The notes under the pieces: generated by a model | Database searches by the model: none | What the model was told of the DNA's origin: nothing | What the model saw: the letters and a program-made list of their open reading frames with translations, nothing else | In this document: one piece after another, positions 24,921 through 40,080 of the stretch | Layout of the letters: each line of letters opens with the position of its first letter | Position numbering within the stretch: the stretch's first letter is position 1 | Made by a program: the position numbers and the translations under genes | NCBI RefSeq assembly: GCF_050948175.1 | Contig: NW_027490442.1 | Coordinates: 62,001 to 126,000, forward strand | Length of the DNA stretch: 64,000 bases | DNA from: Xylocopa sonorina | Lineage: Eukaryota; Arthropoda; Insecta; Hymenoptera; Apidae | Reading direction: 5' to 3'

Positions 24921-26835
24921 AGACATCTGCAAACGCTATTTCCTAGCATGGAAGTGTCGCATTTACATTCGTTTGAAGTGAATACGAGATATACATGACA
25001 CTTCGCAATGAATATTATATCTTATCATAAAACATAGGAATGAGGTGCTATATCGCGTTTTGAGAAGCATTAGAACTCTATTGCTACGATACGTAGACAT
25101 CTGCAAACGCTATTTCCTAGCATGGAAGTGTCGCATTTACATTTTGTTTGAAGTGAATACGAGACATACATGACACTTCGGAATGAATATTATATCTTAT
25201 CATGAAACATAGGAATGAGGTGCTATATCGTGTTTTGGGAAGCATTAGAACTCTATTGCTAATATACGTAGACATCTGCAAACTCTATTTCCTAGCAAGG
25301 AAATTTCGCACTTACATTCCACTGAAGTGAATACGAGGTATACATAACATTACACAATGAATATTATATCTAATTACGAAACATAGAAATGAAATACGAC
25401 ATCTCGTTTTAAGAAGCATTAGTACTCTATTGCTGTGATACGTAGACATCTGCAAACAATATTTCCTAGCAAGGAAGTGTCCAATTTACATTCTTGTGAA
25501 GTGAAATCGAGGTATACATGACACTTCGCAATGAATATTATATCTTGTCATGATACATAGAAGTGAGATGCGATATCGCGTTTTAAGAAGCATTAGAACC
25601 CTATTGCTACGATACGTAGACATCTGCAAACGCTACTTCCTAGCATGGAAGTGTCGCATTTACATTCATTTGAAGTGAATACGAGGTATACATGACACTT
25701 CACAATGAATATTATATCTTATCACGGAACATAGAAATGAAATGAGGCATCTCGTTTTAAGAAGCATTAGAACTCTATTGCTACGATACGTAGACATCTG
25801 CAAACGCTATTTCCTAGCATGGAAGTGTCATATTTACATTCTTTTGAAGTGAATACGAGGTATACATGACACTTCAGAATGAATATTATATCTTATCGTG
25901 AAACATGGAAGTGAGATGCGATATCGCGTTCTAAGAAGCATTAGAACTCTATTGCTACGATACGTAGACATCTGCAAACGCTATTTCCTAACATGGAAGT
26001 GTCTTATTTACGTTCTTTTGAAGTGAATACGAGGTATACATGACACATCGCAATGAATATTATATCTTCTCATGAAACATAGCAGTGAGTTGCGATATCG
26101 CGTTTTAAGAAGCATTAGAACTCTATTGCTACGATACGTAGACATTTGCAATGGCTATTCACTAGCATGGAAGGGTCGCATTTCCATTCTTTTGAAGTGA
26201 GTACGAGGTATACATATCACTCCATAATGAAAATTATATCTTATCATGAAACATAGCAGTGAGATCCGATATCGCCTTTTAAGAAGCATTAGAACTCTAT
26301 TGCTGCGATACGTAGACATCTGCAAACGCTATTTCCTAGCATGGAAGTGTTGCATTTACATTCTTTTGAAGTGAAATCGAGGTATACATGACACTTCGCA
26401 ATGAATATTATATCTTATCATGAAACATAGAAGTGAGATGCTATATCGCGTTTTGAGAAGCATTAGAACTCTATTGCTAATATACGTAGATATCTGCAAA
26501 CTCTATTTCCTAGCATGGAAATTTCGCACTTACATTCCACTGAAGTGAATACGAGGTATACGTAACATTACACAATGAATATTATATCTTATTACGAAAC
26601 ATAGAAATGAAATGCGGCATCTCGTTTTAAGACGCATTAGGACTCTATTGCTACGATACGTAGACATCTGCAAACGCTATTTCCTAGCATGGAAGGGTCG
26701 CATTTACACTCTTTTGAAGTGAGTACGAGGTATACATAACACTCCATAATGAATATTATATCTTTTCATGAAACATAGCGGTACGATGCGATATCGCGTT
26801 TTAAGGAGCATTAGAAATCTATTGCTACGATACGT
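24921..26835 (+). repeat. 11-monomer HOR, copy 1 (1915 bp)
   Basis: The unit is 11 monomers plus the 1-bp insertion in ATTTTGTTTGAAG (25141). The same markers recur at offset 1915 (second insertion at 27056). The first 1520 bp match copy 2. After about 26440, copy 1 continues with GCTATATCGCG, CGTAGATATCTGC, AAATTTCGCAC and ACACTCTTTTG, which close the unit. Confidence 0.85.
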
Positions 26836-28355
26836 AGACATCTGCAAACGCTATTTCCTAGCATGGAAGTGTCGCATTTACATTCGTTTGAAGTGAATAC
26901 GAGATATACATGACACTTCGCAATGAATATTATATCTTATCATAAAACATAGGAATGAGGTGCTATATCGCGTTTTGAGAAGCATTAGAACTCTATTGCT
27001 ACGATACGTAGACATCTGCAAACGCTATTTCCTAGCATGGAAGTGTCGCATTTACATTTTGTTTGAAGTGAATACGAGACATACATGACACTTCGGAATG
27101 AATATTATATCTTATCATGAAACATAGGAATGAGGTGCTATATCGTGTTTTGGGAAGCATTAGAACTCTATTGCTAATATACGTAGACATCTGCAAACTC
27201 TATTTCCTAGCAAGGAAATTTCGCACTTACATTCCACTGAAGTGAATACGAGGTATACATAACATTACACAATGAATATTATATCTAATTACGAAACATA
27301 GAAATGAAATACGACATCTCGTTTTAAGAAGCATTAGTACTCTATTGCTGTGATACGTAGACATCTGCAAACAATATTTCCTAGCAAGGAAGTGTCCAAT
27401 TTACATTCTTGTGAAGTGAAATCGAGGTATACATGACACTTCGCAATGAATATTATATCTTGTCATGATACATAGAAGTGAGATGCGATATCGCGTTTTA
27501 AGAAGCATTAGAACCCTATTGCTACGATACGTAGACATCTGCAAACGCTACTTCCTAGCATGGAAGTGTCGCATTTACATTCATTTGAAGTGAATACGAG
27601 GTATACATGACACTTCACAATGAATATTATATCTTATCACGGAACATAGAAATGAAATGAGGCATCTCGTTTTAAGAAGCATTAGAACTCTATTGCTACG
27701 ATACGTAGACATCTGCAAACGCTATTTCCTAGCATGGAAGTGTCATATTTACATTCTATTGAAGTGAATACGAGGTATACATGACACTTCAGAATGAATA
27801 TTATATCTTATCGTGAAACATGGAAGTGAGATGCGATATCGCGTTCTAAGAAGCATTAGAACTCTATTGCTACGATACGTAGACATCTGCAAACGCTATT
27901 TCCTAACATGGAAGTGTCTTATTTACGTTCTTTTGAAGTGAATACGAGGTATACATGACACATCGCAATGAATATTATATCTTCTCATGAAACATAGCAG
28001 TGAGTTGCGATATCGCGTTTTAAGAAGCATTAGAACTCTATTGCTACGATACGTAGACATTTGCAATGGCTATTTACTAGCATGGAAGGGTCGCATTTCC
28101 ATTCTTTTGAAGTGAGTACGAGGTATACATATCACTCCATAATGAAAATTATATCTTATCATGAAACATAGCAGTGAGATCCGATATCGCCTTTTAAGAA
28201 GCATTAGAACTCTATTGCTGCGATACGTAGACATCTGCAAACGCTATTTCCTAGCATGGAAGTGTTGCATTTACATTCTTTTGAAGTGAAATCGAGGTAT
28301 ACATGACACTTCGCAATGAATATTATATCTTATCATGAAACATAGAAGTGAGATG
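26836..28355 (+). repeat. 11-monomer HOR, copy 2 (partial)
   Basis: This repeats 24921-26440. One difference is GGCTATTTACTAG against GGCTATTCACTAG. At 28356 the sequence leaves the unit and continues with CGATATGGCATTTTAAG monomers. This tandem pair overlaps the left end of the first 6608-bp unit, so the larger duplication happened after, or together with, the smaller. Confidence 0.85.
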
Positions 28356-29166
28356 CGATATGGCATTTTAAGAAGCATTAGAACCCTATTGCTACGATAC
28401 GTAGACATCTGCAAACGCCACTTCCCAGCATGGAAGTGTCGCATTTACATTCTTTTGAAGTGAATACGAGGTATACATGACACTTCGCAATGAATATTAT
28501 ATCTTATCATGAAACATAGAAGTGAGATGCGATATGGCATTTTAAGAATCATTAGAACTCTATTGTTTCGACACGTAGTCATCTGGTAATGCTTTTTCCT
28601 AGCAAGGAAGTGTCGCATTAACATCCTTTTGAGGGGAATACGAGGTATACATGACACTTCGCAATGAATATAATATCTGAACATGAAACATAGAAATGAG
28701 ATGCGACATCTCGTTTTAAGAAACATTAGAACTCTATTGCTAGGATACGTAGACACCTGCAAACGCTATTTCCTAGCATGTAAGTGTCGCATTTACATAC
28801 TTTTGAAGTGAATACGAGGTATACATGACACTTCGCAAAGAATATTATATCTTATCATGAAACATGGAAGTGAGATGCGATATCGCGTTCTAAGAAGCAT
28901 TAGAACTCTATTGCTACGATACGTAGACATCTGCAAAGGCTATTTCCTAGCATGGAAGGGTCGCATTTACATTCTTTTGAAGTGAGTACGAGGTATACAT
29001 AACAATCCATAATGAATATTATATCTTATCATGAAATATAGCAGTGAGATGCGATATCGCGTTATAAGAAGTATTAGAACTCTATTGCTACGTAGACATC
29101 TGCAAACGCTATTTCCTAGCATTGAAGTGTCGCATCTACATTCTTTTGAAGTGAATACGAAGTATA
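28356..29166 (+). repeat. Satellite segment with 5-bp-deleted monomer
   Basis: This is related to 8641-9300. CTATTGCTA is joined directly to CGTAGACATC at 29090/29091, missing the usual CGATA. The next bases read CATTGAAGTG, another rare change. The same two oddities are at 35698 in copy B and I saw them nowhere else, so they are good markers of the 6608-bp duplication. Confidence 0.85.
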
Positions 29167-30903
29167 CATGACACTTCGCAATGAATATTATACCTTACCG
29201 TGAAACATAGAAGTGAGATGCGATATCGCGTTCTAAGAAGCATTAGAACTCTATTGCTACGATACGTAGACATCTGCAAACGCTATTTCCTAGCATGGAA
29301 GTGACTTATTTACGTTCTTTTGAAGTGAATACGAGGTATACATGACACTTCGCAATGAATATTATATCTTATCATGAAACATAGAAGTGAGATGCGATAT
29401 CGCGTTCTAAGAAGCATTAGAAATCTATTGCTACGATACGTAGACATATGGAAACGTTATTCCCTAGCATGGAAGTGTCGCATTTACATTCTTTTGAAGT
29501 GAATACGAGATATACATGACACTTCGCAATGAATATTATATGTTATCATGAAACATTGGAGTGAGATGCGATATCGCGTTTTAAGAAGCATTAGAACTCT
29601 ATTGCTACGATACCTAGACATCTGCAAACGCTATTTCCTAGCATGGATGTGTCGCATTTACATTCTTTTGAAGTGAATACGATGTGTACATAACACTTCG
29701 CAATGAATATTTTATCTTATCATGAAACATAGAAGTGAGATGCGATATCGCGTTTTAAGAAGCATTTGAAATCTATTGCTACGATACGTAGACATCTGCA
29801 AACGCTATTTCCTAGCATGGAAGTGTCGCATTTACATTCTTTTGTAGTGAATACGAAGTATACATGACACTTCGCAATGAATATTATATCTTATCATGAA
29901 ACATAGAAGTGAGATGCGATATCGCGTTTTAGGAAGCATTAGAACTCTATTGCTACGATATGTAGACATCTGCAAACGCTACTTCCTAGCATGGAAGTGT
30001 CGCATTTACATTCTTTTGAAGTGAATACGAGATATACATGACACTCCGCAATGAATATTATATCTTATCATGATACATAGGAATGAGGTGCTATATCGCG
30101 TTTTGAGAAGCATTAGAACTCTATTGCTAATATACGTAGACATCTGCAAACAATATTTCCTAGCAAGGAAATGTCGCACTTACATTCCATTGAAGTCTAT
30201 ACGAGGTATACATAACATTACACAATGAATATTATATCTTATTACGAAACATAGAAATGAAATACGACATCTCAATTTAAGAAGCATTAGAACTCTATTG
30301 CTACGATACGTAGACATCTGCAAACGCTATTTCCTAGCATGGAAGTGCCGCATTTACATTCTTTTGAAGATAATACGAGGTATACATAACATTCCGCAAT
30401 GAATATTATATCTTATTACGAAGCATAGAAATGAAATACGACTTCTCGTTCTAAAAAGCATTAGAACTCTATTGCTACGATACGTAGACATCTGCAAACA
30501 ATATTTCCTAGCAAGGAAGTGTCGCATTTACATTCTTTTGAAGTGAATACGAGGTATACATAACATTCCGCAATGAATATTATATCTTATCACGAAACAT
30601 AGAAATGAGATGCGACATCTCGTATTAAGAAGCATTAGAACTCTATTGCTACGATACGTAGACATCTGCAAACGCTATTTCCTAGCATGGAAGTGTCGCA
30701 TTTTCATTCATTTGAAGTATATGCGTGGTATACATGACACTTCGCATTGAATATTATGTCTTATTAGGAAACATAGGAATGAGATGCGATATCTTGTTTT
30801 AGGAAGCGTTAGGACTCTATTGCTACGATACGTAGACACCTGCAAACGCTATTTCCTAGCAAGGAAGTGTCGCATTTACATTCTTTTGAAGTGAATACGA
30901 GGT

Positions 30904-31599
30904 ATACATGACACTTCGCAATGAATATTATATCTTATCATGAAACGTAGGAGTGAGATGCGATATGGCATTTTAAGAATCATTAGAACTCTATTGTTTC
31001 GACACGTAGTCATCTGAAAACGCTATTTCCTAGCAAGGAAGTGTCGCATTTACATTCTTTTGAAGTGACTACAAGGTATACATAACACTCCATAATGAAT
31101 ATTATATCTTAACATGAAACATAGCAGTGAGATGCGATATCGCGTTTTAAGAAGTATTAGAACTCTATTGCTACGATACGTAGACATCTGCAAACGCTAT
31201 TTCCTAGCATGGAAGTGTCGCATCTACATTCTTTTGAAGTGAATACGAGGTATACATAACATTCCGCAATGAATATTATATCTTATCATGAAACGTAGGA
31301 GTGAGATGCGATATGGCATTTTAAGAATCATTAGAACTCTATTGTTTCGACACGTAGTCATCTGAAAACGCTATTTCCTAGCAAGGAAGTGTCGCATTTA
31401 CATTCTTTTGAAGTGACTACAAGGTATACATAACACTCCATAATGTATATTATATCTTAACATGAAACATAGCAGTGAGATGCGATATCGCGTTTTAAGA
31501 AGCATTAGAACTCTATTGCTACGATACGTAGACATCTGCAAACGCTATTTCCTAGCATGGAAGTGTCGCATCTACATTCTTTTGAAGATAATACGAGGT
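30904..31599 (+). repeat. Tandem dimer (348 bp x 2)
   Basis: AAACGTAGGAGTG, TTGTTTCGACACG with CATCTGAAAACG, GACTACAAGG, then a second monomer with CATCTACATTC, is repeated at offset 348 (GGAGTG at 30950 and 31298). The same dimer pair is in copy B, and a related pair is at 57207-57902. Confidence 0.85.
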
Positions 31600-32452
31600 A
31601 TACATAACATTCCGCAATGAATATTATACCTTATCATGAAACATATAAGAGAGATGCGATATCGCGTTTTAGGAAGCATTAGAACTCTACTGCTACGATA
31701 CGTAGACATCTGCAAAGGCTATTTCCTAACATGGAAGGGTCGCATTTACATTCTTTTGAAGTGAGTACGAGGTATACATGACACTTCGCAATGAATATTA
31801 TATCTGAACATGAAACATAGAAGTGAGATGCAACATCTCGTTTTAAGAAGCATTAGAACTCTATTGCTACGATACGTAGGCATCTGCAAACGCTATTCCC
31901 TAGCATGGAAGTGTCGCATTTACATTCTTTTGAAGTGAATACGCGGTATACATAACACTCTACAATGAATATTATATCTTACCACGAAATATAGATATGA
32001 AATGCGACATCTCGTTTTAAGAAGCATTAGAACTCTATTGCTGCGATACGTATACATCTGCAAACGGTATTTCCTAGCATGTAAGTGTCGCATTTACATT
32101 CCTTTGAAGTTTATACGAGGTATACATGACTCTTCGCAATGAATATTATATCTTATCTCGAAACATAGATGTGAGATGCGATATCGCGATTTAAGAAGCA
32201 CTAGATCTCTATTGCTACGATGCGTAGACATCTGCAAATGTTATTTCCTAGCAAGGAAGTGTCGCATTTACATTCTTTTGACGAGAATACGAGGTAAACA
32301 TAACACTCCACCATGAAAATTACACCATATTACGAAATATAGAAATGAAATGCGACTTCTCATTTTAAGAAGCATTAGAACTCTATTGCTACGATACGTA
32401 GACATCTGCAGACCCTATTTCCTAGCATGGAAGTGTCGCATTTCCATTCATT

Positions 32453-35400
32453 TGAAGTGAATACGAGGTATACATGACACTTCAGAATGAATATTATATC
32501 TTATCGTGAAACATGGAAGTGAGATGCGATATCGCGTTCTAAGAAGCATTAGAACTCTATTGCTACGATACGTAGACATCTGCAAACGCTATTTCCTAAC
32601 ATGGAAGTGTCTTATTTACGTTCTTTTGAAGTGAATACGAGGTATACATGACACATCGCAATGAATATTATATCTTCTCATGAAACATAGCAGTGAGTTG
32701 CGATATCGCGTTTTAAGAAGCATTAGAACTCTATTGCTACGATACGTAGACATTTGCAATGGCTATTCACTAGCATGGAAGGGTCGCATTTCCATTCTTT
32801 TGAAGTGAGTACGAGGTATACATATCACTCCATAATGAAAATTATATCTTATCATGAAACATAGCAGTGAGATCCGATATCGCCTTTTAAGAAGCATTAG
32901 AACTCTATTGCTGCGATACGTAGACATCTGCAAACGCTATTTCCTAGCATGGAAGTGTTGCATTTACATTCTTTTGAAGTGAAATCGAGGTATACATGAC
33001 ACTTCGCAATGAATATTATATCTTATCATGAAACATAGAAGTGAGATGCTATATCGCGTTTTGAGAAGCATTAGAACTCTATTGCTAATATACGTAGATA
33101 TCTGCAAACTCTATTTCCTAGCATGGAAATTTCGCACTTACATTCCACTGAAGTGAATACGAGGTATACGTAACATTACACAATGAATATTATATCTTAT
33201 TACGAAACATAGAAATGAAATGCGGCATCTCGTTTTAAGACGCATTAGGACTCTATTGCTACGATACGTAGACATCTGCAAACGCTATTTCCTAGCATGG
33301 AAGGGTCGCATTTACACTCTTTTGAAGTGAGTACGAGGTATACATAACACTCCATAATGAATATTATATCTTTTCATGAAACATAGCGGTACGATGCGAT
33401 ATCGCGTTTTAAGGAGCATTAGAAATCTATTGCTACGATACGTAGACATCTGCAAACGCTATTTCCTAGCATGGAAGTGTCGCATTTACATTCGTTTGAA
33501 GTGAATACGAGATATACATGACACTTCGCAATGAATATTATATCTTATCATAAAACATAGGAATGAGGTGCTATATCGCGTTTTGAGAAGCATTAGAACT
33601 CTATTGCTACGATACGTAGACATCTGCAAACGCTATTTCCTAGCATGGAAGTGTCGCATTTACATTTTGTTTGAAGTGAATACGAGACATACATGACACT
33701 TCGGAATGAATATTATATCTTATCATGAAACATAGGAATGAGGTGCTATATCGTGTTTTGGGAAGCATTAGAACTCTATTGCTAATATACGTAGACATCT
33801 GCAAACTCTATTTCCTAGCAAGGAAATTTCGCACTTACATTCCACTGAAGTGAATACGAGGTATACATAACATTACACAATGAATATTATATCTAATTAC
33901 GAAACATAGAAATGAAATACGACATCTCGTTTTAAGAAGCATTAGTACTCTATTGCTGTGATACGTAGACATCTGCAAACAATATTTCCTAGCAAGGAAG
34001 TGTCCAATTTACATTCTTGTGAAGTGAAATCGAGGTATACATGACACTTCGCAATGAATATTATATCTTGTCATGATACATAGAAGTGAGATGCGATATC
34101 GCGTTTTAAGAAGCATTAGAACCCTATTGCTACGATACGTAGACATCTGCAAACGCTACTTCCTAGCATGGAAGTGTCGCATTTACATTCATTTGAAGTG
34201 AATACGAGGTATACATGACACTTCACAATGAATATTATATCTTATCACGGAACATAGAAATGAAATGAGGCATCTCGTTTTAAGAAGCATTAGAACTCTA
34301 TTGCTACGATACGTAGACATCTGCAAACGCTATTTCCTAGCATGGAAGTGTCATATTTACATTCTATTGAAGTGAATACGAGGTATACATGACACTTCAG
34401 AATGAATATTATATCTTATCGTGAAACATGGAAGTGAGATGCGATATCGCGTTCTAAGAAGCATTAGAACTCTATTGCTACGATACGTAGACATCTGCAA
34501 ACGCTATTTCCTAACATGGAAGTGTCTTATTTACGTTCTTTTGAAGTGAATACGAGGTATACATGACACTTCGCAATGAATATTATATCTTCTCATGAAA
34601 CATAGCAGTGAGTTGCGATATCGCGTTTTAAGAAGCATTAGAACTCTATTGCTACGATACGTAGACATTTGCAATGGCTATTTACTAGCATGGAAGGGTC
34701 GCATTTCCATTCTTTTGAAGTGAGTACGAGGTATACATATCACTCCATAATGAAAATTATATCTTATCATGAAACATAGCAGTGAGATCCGATATCGCCT
34801 TTTAAGAAGCATTAGAACTCTATTGCTGCGATACGTAGACATCTGCAAACGCTATTTCCTAGCATGGAAGTGTTGCATTTACATTCTTTTGAAGTGAAAT
34901 CGAGGTATACATGACACTTCGCAATGAATATTATATCTTATCATGAAACATAGAAGTGAGATGCGATATGGCATTTTAAGAAGCATTAGAACCCTATTGC
35001 TACGATACGTAGACATCTGCAAACGCCACTTCCCAGCATGGAAGTGTCGCATTTACATTCTTTTGAAGTGAATACGAGGTATACATGACACTTCGCAATG
35101 AATATTATATCTTATCATGAAACATAGAAGTGAGATGCGATATGGCATTTTAAGAATCATTAGAACTCTATTGTTTCGACACGTAGTCATCTGGTAATGC
35201 TTTTTCCTAGCAAGGAAGTGTCGCATTAACATCCTTTTGAGGGGAATACGAGGTATACATGACACTTCGCAATGAATATAATATCTGAACATGAAACATA
35301 GAAATGAGATGCGACATCTCGTTTTAAGAAACATTAGAACTCTATTGCTAGGATACGTAGACACCTGCAAACGCTATTTCCTAGCATGTAAGTGTCGCAT

Positions 35401-38400
35401 TTACATACTTTTGAAGTGAATACGAGGTATACATGACACTTCGCAAAGAATATTATATCTTATCATGAAACATGGAAGTGAGATGCGATATCGCGTTCTA
35501 AGAAGCATTAGAACTCTATTGCTACGATACGTAGACATCTGCAAAGGCTATTTCCTAGCATGGAAGGGTCGCATTTACATTCTTTTGAAGTGAGTACGAG
35601 GTATACATAACAATCCATAATGAATATTATATCTTATCATGAAATATAGCAGTGAGATGCGATATCGCGTTATAAGAAGTATTAGAACTCTATTGCTACG
35701 TAGACATCTGCAAACGCTATTTCCTAGCATTGAAGTGTCGCATCTACATTCTTTTGAAGTGAATACGAAGTATACATGACACTTCGCAATGAATATTATA
35801 CCTTACCGTGAAACATAGAAGTGAGATGCGATATCGCGTTCTAAGAAGCATTAGAACTCTATTGCTACGATACGTAGACATCTGCAAACGCTATTTCCTA
35901 GCATGGAAGTGACTTATTTACGTTCTTTTGAAGTGAATACGAGGTATACATGACACTTCGCAATGAATATTATATCTTATCATGAAACATAGAAGTGAGA
36001 TGCGATATCGCGTTCTAAGAAGCATTAGAAATCTATTGCTACGATACGTAGACATATGGAAACGTTATTCCCTAGCATGGAAGTGTCGCATTTACATTCT
36101 TTTGAAGTGAATACGAGATATACATGACACTTCGCAATGAATATTATATGTTATCATGAAACATTGGAGTGAGATGCGATATCGCGTTTTAAGAAGCATT
36201 AGAACTCTATTGCTACGATACCTAGACATCTGCAAACGCTATTTCCTAGCATGGATGTGTCGCATTTACATTCTTTTGAAGTGAATACGATGTGTACATA
36301 ACACTTCGCAATGAATATTTTATCTTATCATGAAACATAGAAGTGAGATGCGATATCGCGTTTTAAGAAGCATTTGAAATCTATTGCTACGATACGTAGA
36401 CATCTGCAAACGCTATTTCCTAGCATGGAAGTGTCGCATTTACATTCTTTTGTAGTGAATACGAAGTATACATGACACTTCGCAATGAATATTATATCTT
36501 ATCATGAAACATAGAAGTGAGATGCGATATCGCGTTTTAGGAAGCATTAGAACTCTATTGCTACGATATGTAGACATCTGCAAACGCTACTTCCTAGCAT
36601 GGAAGTGTCGCATTTACATTCTTTTGAAGTGAATACGAGATATACATGACACTCCGCAATGAATATTATATCTTATCATGATACATAGGAATGAGGTGCT
36701 ATATCGCGTTTTGAGAAGCATTAGAACTCTATTGCTAATATACGTAGACATCTGCAAACAATATTTCCTAGCAAGGAAATGTCGCACTTACATTCCATTG
36801 AAGTCTATACGAGGTATACATAACATTACACAATGAATATTATATCTTATTACGAAACATAGAAATGAAATACGACATCTCAATTTAAGAAGCATTAGAA
36901 CTCTATTGCTACGATACGTAGACATCTGCAAACGCTATTTCCTAGCATGGAAGTGCCGCATTTACATTCTTTTGAAGATAATACGAGGTATACATAACAT
37001 TCCGCAATGAATATTATATCTTATTACGAAGCATAGAAATGAAATACGACTTCTCGTTCTAAAAAGCATTAGAACTCTATTGCTACGATACGTAGACATC
37101 TGCAAACAATATTTCCTAGCAAGGAAGTGTCGCATTTACATTCTTTTGAAGTGAATACGAGGTATACATAACATTCCGCAATGAATATTATATCTTATCA
37201 CGAAACATAGAAATGAGATGCGACATCTCGTATTAAGAAGCATTAGAACTCTATTGCTACGATACGTAGACATCTGCAAACGCTATTTCCTAGCATGGAA
37301 GTGTCGCATTTTCATTCATTTGAAGTATATGCGTGGTATACATGACACTTCGCATTGAATATTATGTCTTATTAGGAAACATAGGAATGAGATGCGATAT
37401 CTTGTTTTAGGAAGCGTTAGGACTCTATTGCTACGATACGTAGACACCTGCAAACGCTATTTCCTAGCAAGGAAGTGTCGCATTTACATTCTTTTGAAGT
37501 GAATACGAGGTATACATGACACTTCGCAATGAATATTATATCTTATCATGAAACGTAGGAGTGAGATGCGATATGGCATTTTAAGAATCATTAGAACTCT
37601 ATTGTTTCGACACGTAGTCATCTGAAAACGCTATTTCCTAGCAAGGAAGTGTCGCATTTACATTCTTTTGAAGTGACTACAAGGTATACATAACACTCCA
37701 TAATGAATATTATATCTTAACATGAAACATAGCAGTGAGATGCGATATCGCGTTTTAAGAAGTATTAGAACTCTATTGCTACGATACGTAGACATCTGCA
37801 AACGCTATTTCCTAGCATGGAAGTGTCGCATCTACATTCTTTTGAAGTGAATACGAGGTATACATAACATTCCGCAATGAATATTATATCTTATCATGAA
37901 ACGTAGGAGTGAGATGCGATATGGCATTTTAAGAATCATTAGAACTCTATTGTTTCGACACGTAGTCATCTGAAAACGCTATTTCCTAGCAAGGAAGTGT
38001 CGCATTTACATTCTTTTGAAGTGACTACAAGGTATACATAACACTCCATAATGTATATTATATCTTAACATGAAACATAGCAGTGAGATGCGATATCGCG
38101 TTTTAAGAAGCATTAGAACTCTATTGCTACGATACGTAGACATCTGCAAACGCTATTTCCTAGCATGGAAGTGTCGCATCTACATTCTTTTGAAGATAAT
38201 ACGAGGTATACATAACATTCCGCAATGAATATTATACCTTATCATGAAACATATAAGAGAGATGCGATATCGCGTTTTAGGAAGCATTAGAACTCTACTG
38301 CTACGATACGTAGACATCTGCAAAGGCTATTTCCTAACATGGAAGGGTCGCATTTACATTCTTTTGAAGTGAGTACGAGGTATACATGACACTTCGCAAT

Positions 38401-39060
38401 GAATATTATATCTGAACATGAAACATAGAAGTGAGATGCAACATCTCGTTTTAAGAAGCATTAGAACTCTATTGCTACGATACGTAGGCATCTGCAAACG
38501 CTATTCCCTAGCATGGAAGTGTCGCATTTACATTCTTTTGAAGTGAATACGCGGTATACATAACACTCTACAATGAATATTATATCTTACCACGAAATAT
38601 AGATATGAAATGCGACATCTCGTTTTAAGAAGCATTAGAACTCTATTGCTGCGATACGTATACATCTGCAAACGGTATTTCCTAGCATGTAAGTGTCGCA
38701 TTTACATTCCTTTGAAGTTTATACGAGGTATACATGACTCTTCGCAATGAATATTATATCTTATCTCGAAACATAGATGTGAGATGCGATATCGCGATTT
38801 AAGAAGCACTAGATCTCTATTGCTACGATGCGTAGACATCTGCAAATGTTATTTCCTAGCAAGGAAGTGTCGCATTTACATTCTTTTGACGAGAATACGA
38901 GGTAAACATAACACTCCACCATGAAAATTACACCATATTACGAAATATAGAAATGAAATGCGACTTCTCATTTTAAGAAGCATTAGAACTCTATTGCTAC
39001 GATACGTAGACATCTGCAGACCCTATTTCCTAGCATGGAAGTGTCGCATTTCCATTCATT
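32453..39060 (+). repeat. 38-monomer HOR of 6608 bp, copy B
   Basis: This is a direct tandem copy of 25845-32452. I noted only rare differences, for example CACTTCGC near 34567 where A has CACATCGC near 27959. It ends near 39066, where GAAGTATATGCGTGG replaces the GAAGTGAATACG seen at the A/B junction. The near identity indicates a recent duplication or homogenisation; an assembly artefact is also possible until read depth is checked. Confidence 0.92.
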
Positions 39061-40080
39061 TGAAGTATATGCGTGGTATACATGACACTTCGCATTCAAT
39101 ATTATGTCTTATTAGGAAACATAGGAATGAGATGCGATATCGTGTTTTAGGAAGCGTTAGAACTCTATTGCTACGATACGTAGACATCTGCAAACAATAT
39201 TTCCTAGCATGGAAGTGTCGCATTTACATTCTTTTGAAGTGAATACGAGGTATACATGACACTTCGCAATGAATATTATATCTTATCATGAAACATAGGA
39301 GTGAGATGCGATATGGCATTTTAAGAATCATTAGAACTCTATTGTTCCGACACGCAGTCATCTGGAAACGCTATTTCCTAGCAAGGAAGTGTCGCATTTG
39401 CATTCTCTTGAAGTGACTACGGGGTATACATAACACTCCATAATGAATATTATATCTTAACATGAAACATAGCAGTGAGATGCGATATCGCGTTTTAAGA
39501 AGCATTAGAACTCTATTGCTACGATACGTAGACATCTGCAAACGCTATTTCCTAGCTTGGAAGTGTCGCATCTACATTCTTTTGAAGATAATACGAGGTA
39601 TACATAACATTCCGCAATGAATATTATACCTTATCACGAAGCATATAAGAGAGATGCGATATCGCGTTTTAGGAAGCATTAGAACTCTACTGCTACGATA
39701 CGTAGACATCTGCAAAGGCTATTTCCTAGCATGGAAGGGTCGCATTTACATTCTTTTGAAGTGAGTACGAGGTATACATGACACTTCGCAATGAATAATA
39801 TATCTTATCATGAAACATAGGAGTGAGATGCGATATGGCATTTTAAGAATCATTAGAACTCTATTGTTTCGACACGTAGTCATCTGGAAACGCTATTTCC
39901 TAGCAAGGAAGTGTCGCATTTACATTCTTTTGAAGTGACTACGGGGTATACATAACACTCCATAATGAATATTATATCTTAACATGAAACATAGAAGTGA
40001 GATGCGATATCGCGTTTTAAGAAGCATTAGAACTCTATTGCTACGATACGTAGACATCTGCAAACGCTATTTCCTAGCAT
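39061..40080 (+). repeat. Block matching about 58720-59395
   Basis: The rare TTGTTCCGACACGCAGTC (39342) recurs at 59005 with offset 19663. TAGCTTGGAAGTG and GCATATAAGAG also recur. The downstream copy then lacks two monomers, so the offset falls to 19315 from 40081. Confidence 0.8.

Larger units (their letters stand above)
25845..32452 (+). repeat. 38-monomer HOR of 6608 bp, copy A
   Basis: All markers in this interval recur 6608 bp downstream. 38 x 174 is 6612; one monomer with a 5-bp deletion (29090) and one with a 1-bp insertion (27056) give 6608. Both indels are present at the same place in copy B. It includes the second 1915-bp unit, the CATTAACATCC, CATATGGAAACGTT and ATGCGTGG monomers, and a 348-bp dimer pair. 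The left edge is near 25841-25850, where upstream CATATTTACATTC no longer matches the copy B flank. Confidence 0.92.

Noticed and set aside
32400..32470. Transposon or other insertion at the A/B junction of the 6608-bp units
   Set aside because: The junction lies within an ordinary monomer (CATTCATTTGAAGTGAATACG), in register, with no target-site duplication and no foreign sequence.
38958..39242. Plus-strand open frame of 94 codons (and 1707-1943 of 78 codons)
   Set aside because: Same reason: it reads through successive satellite monomers in one phase and its translation is periodic.
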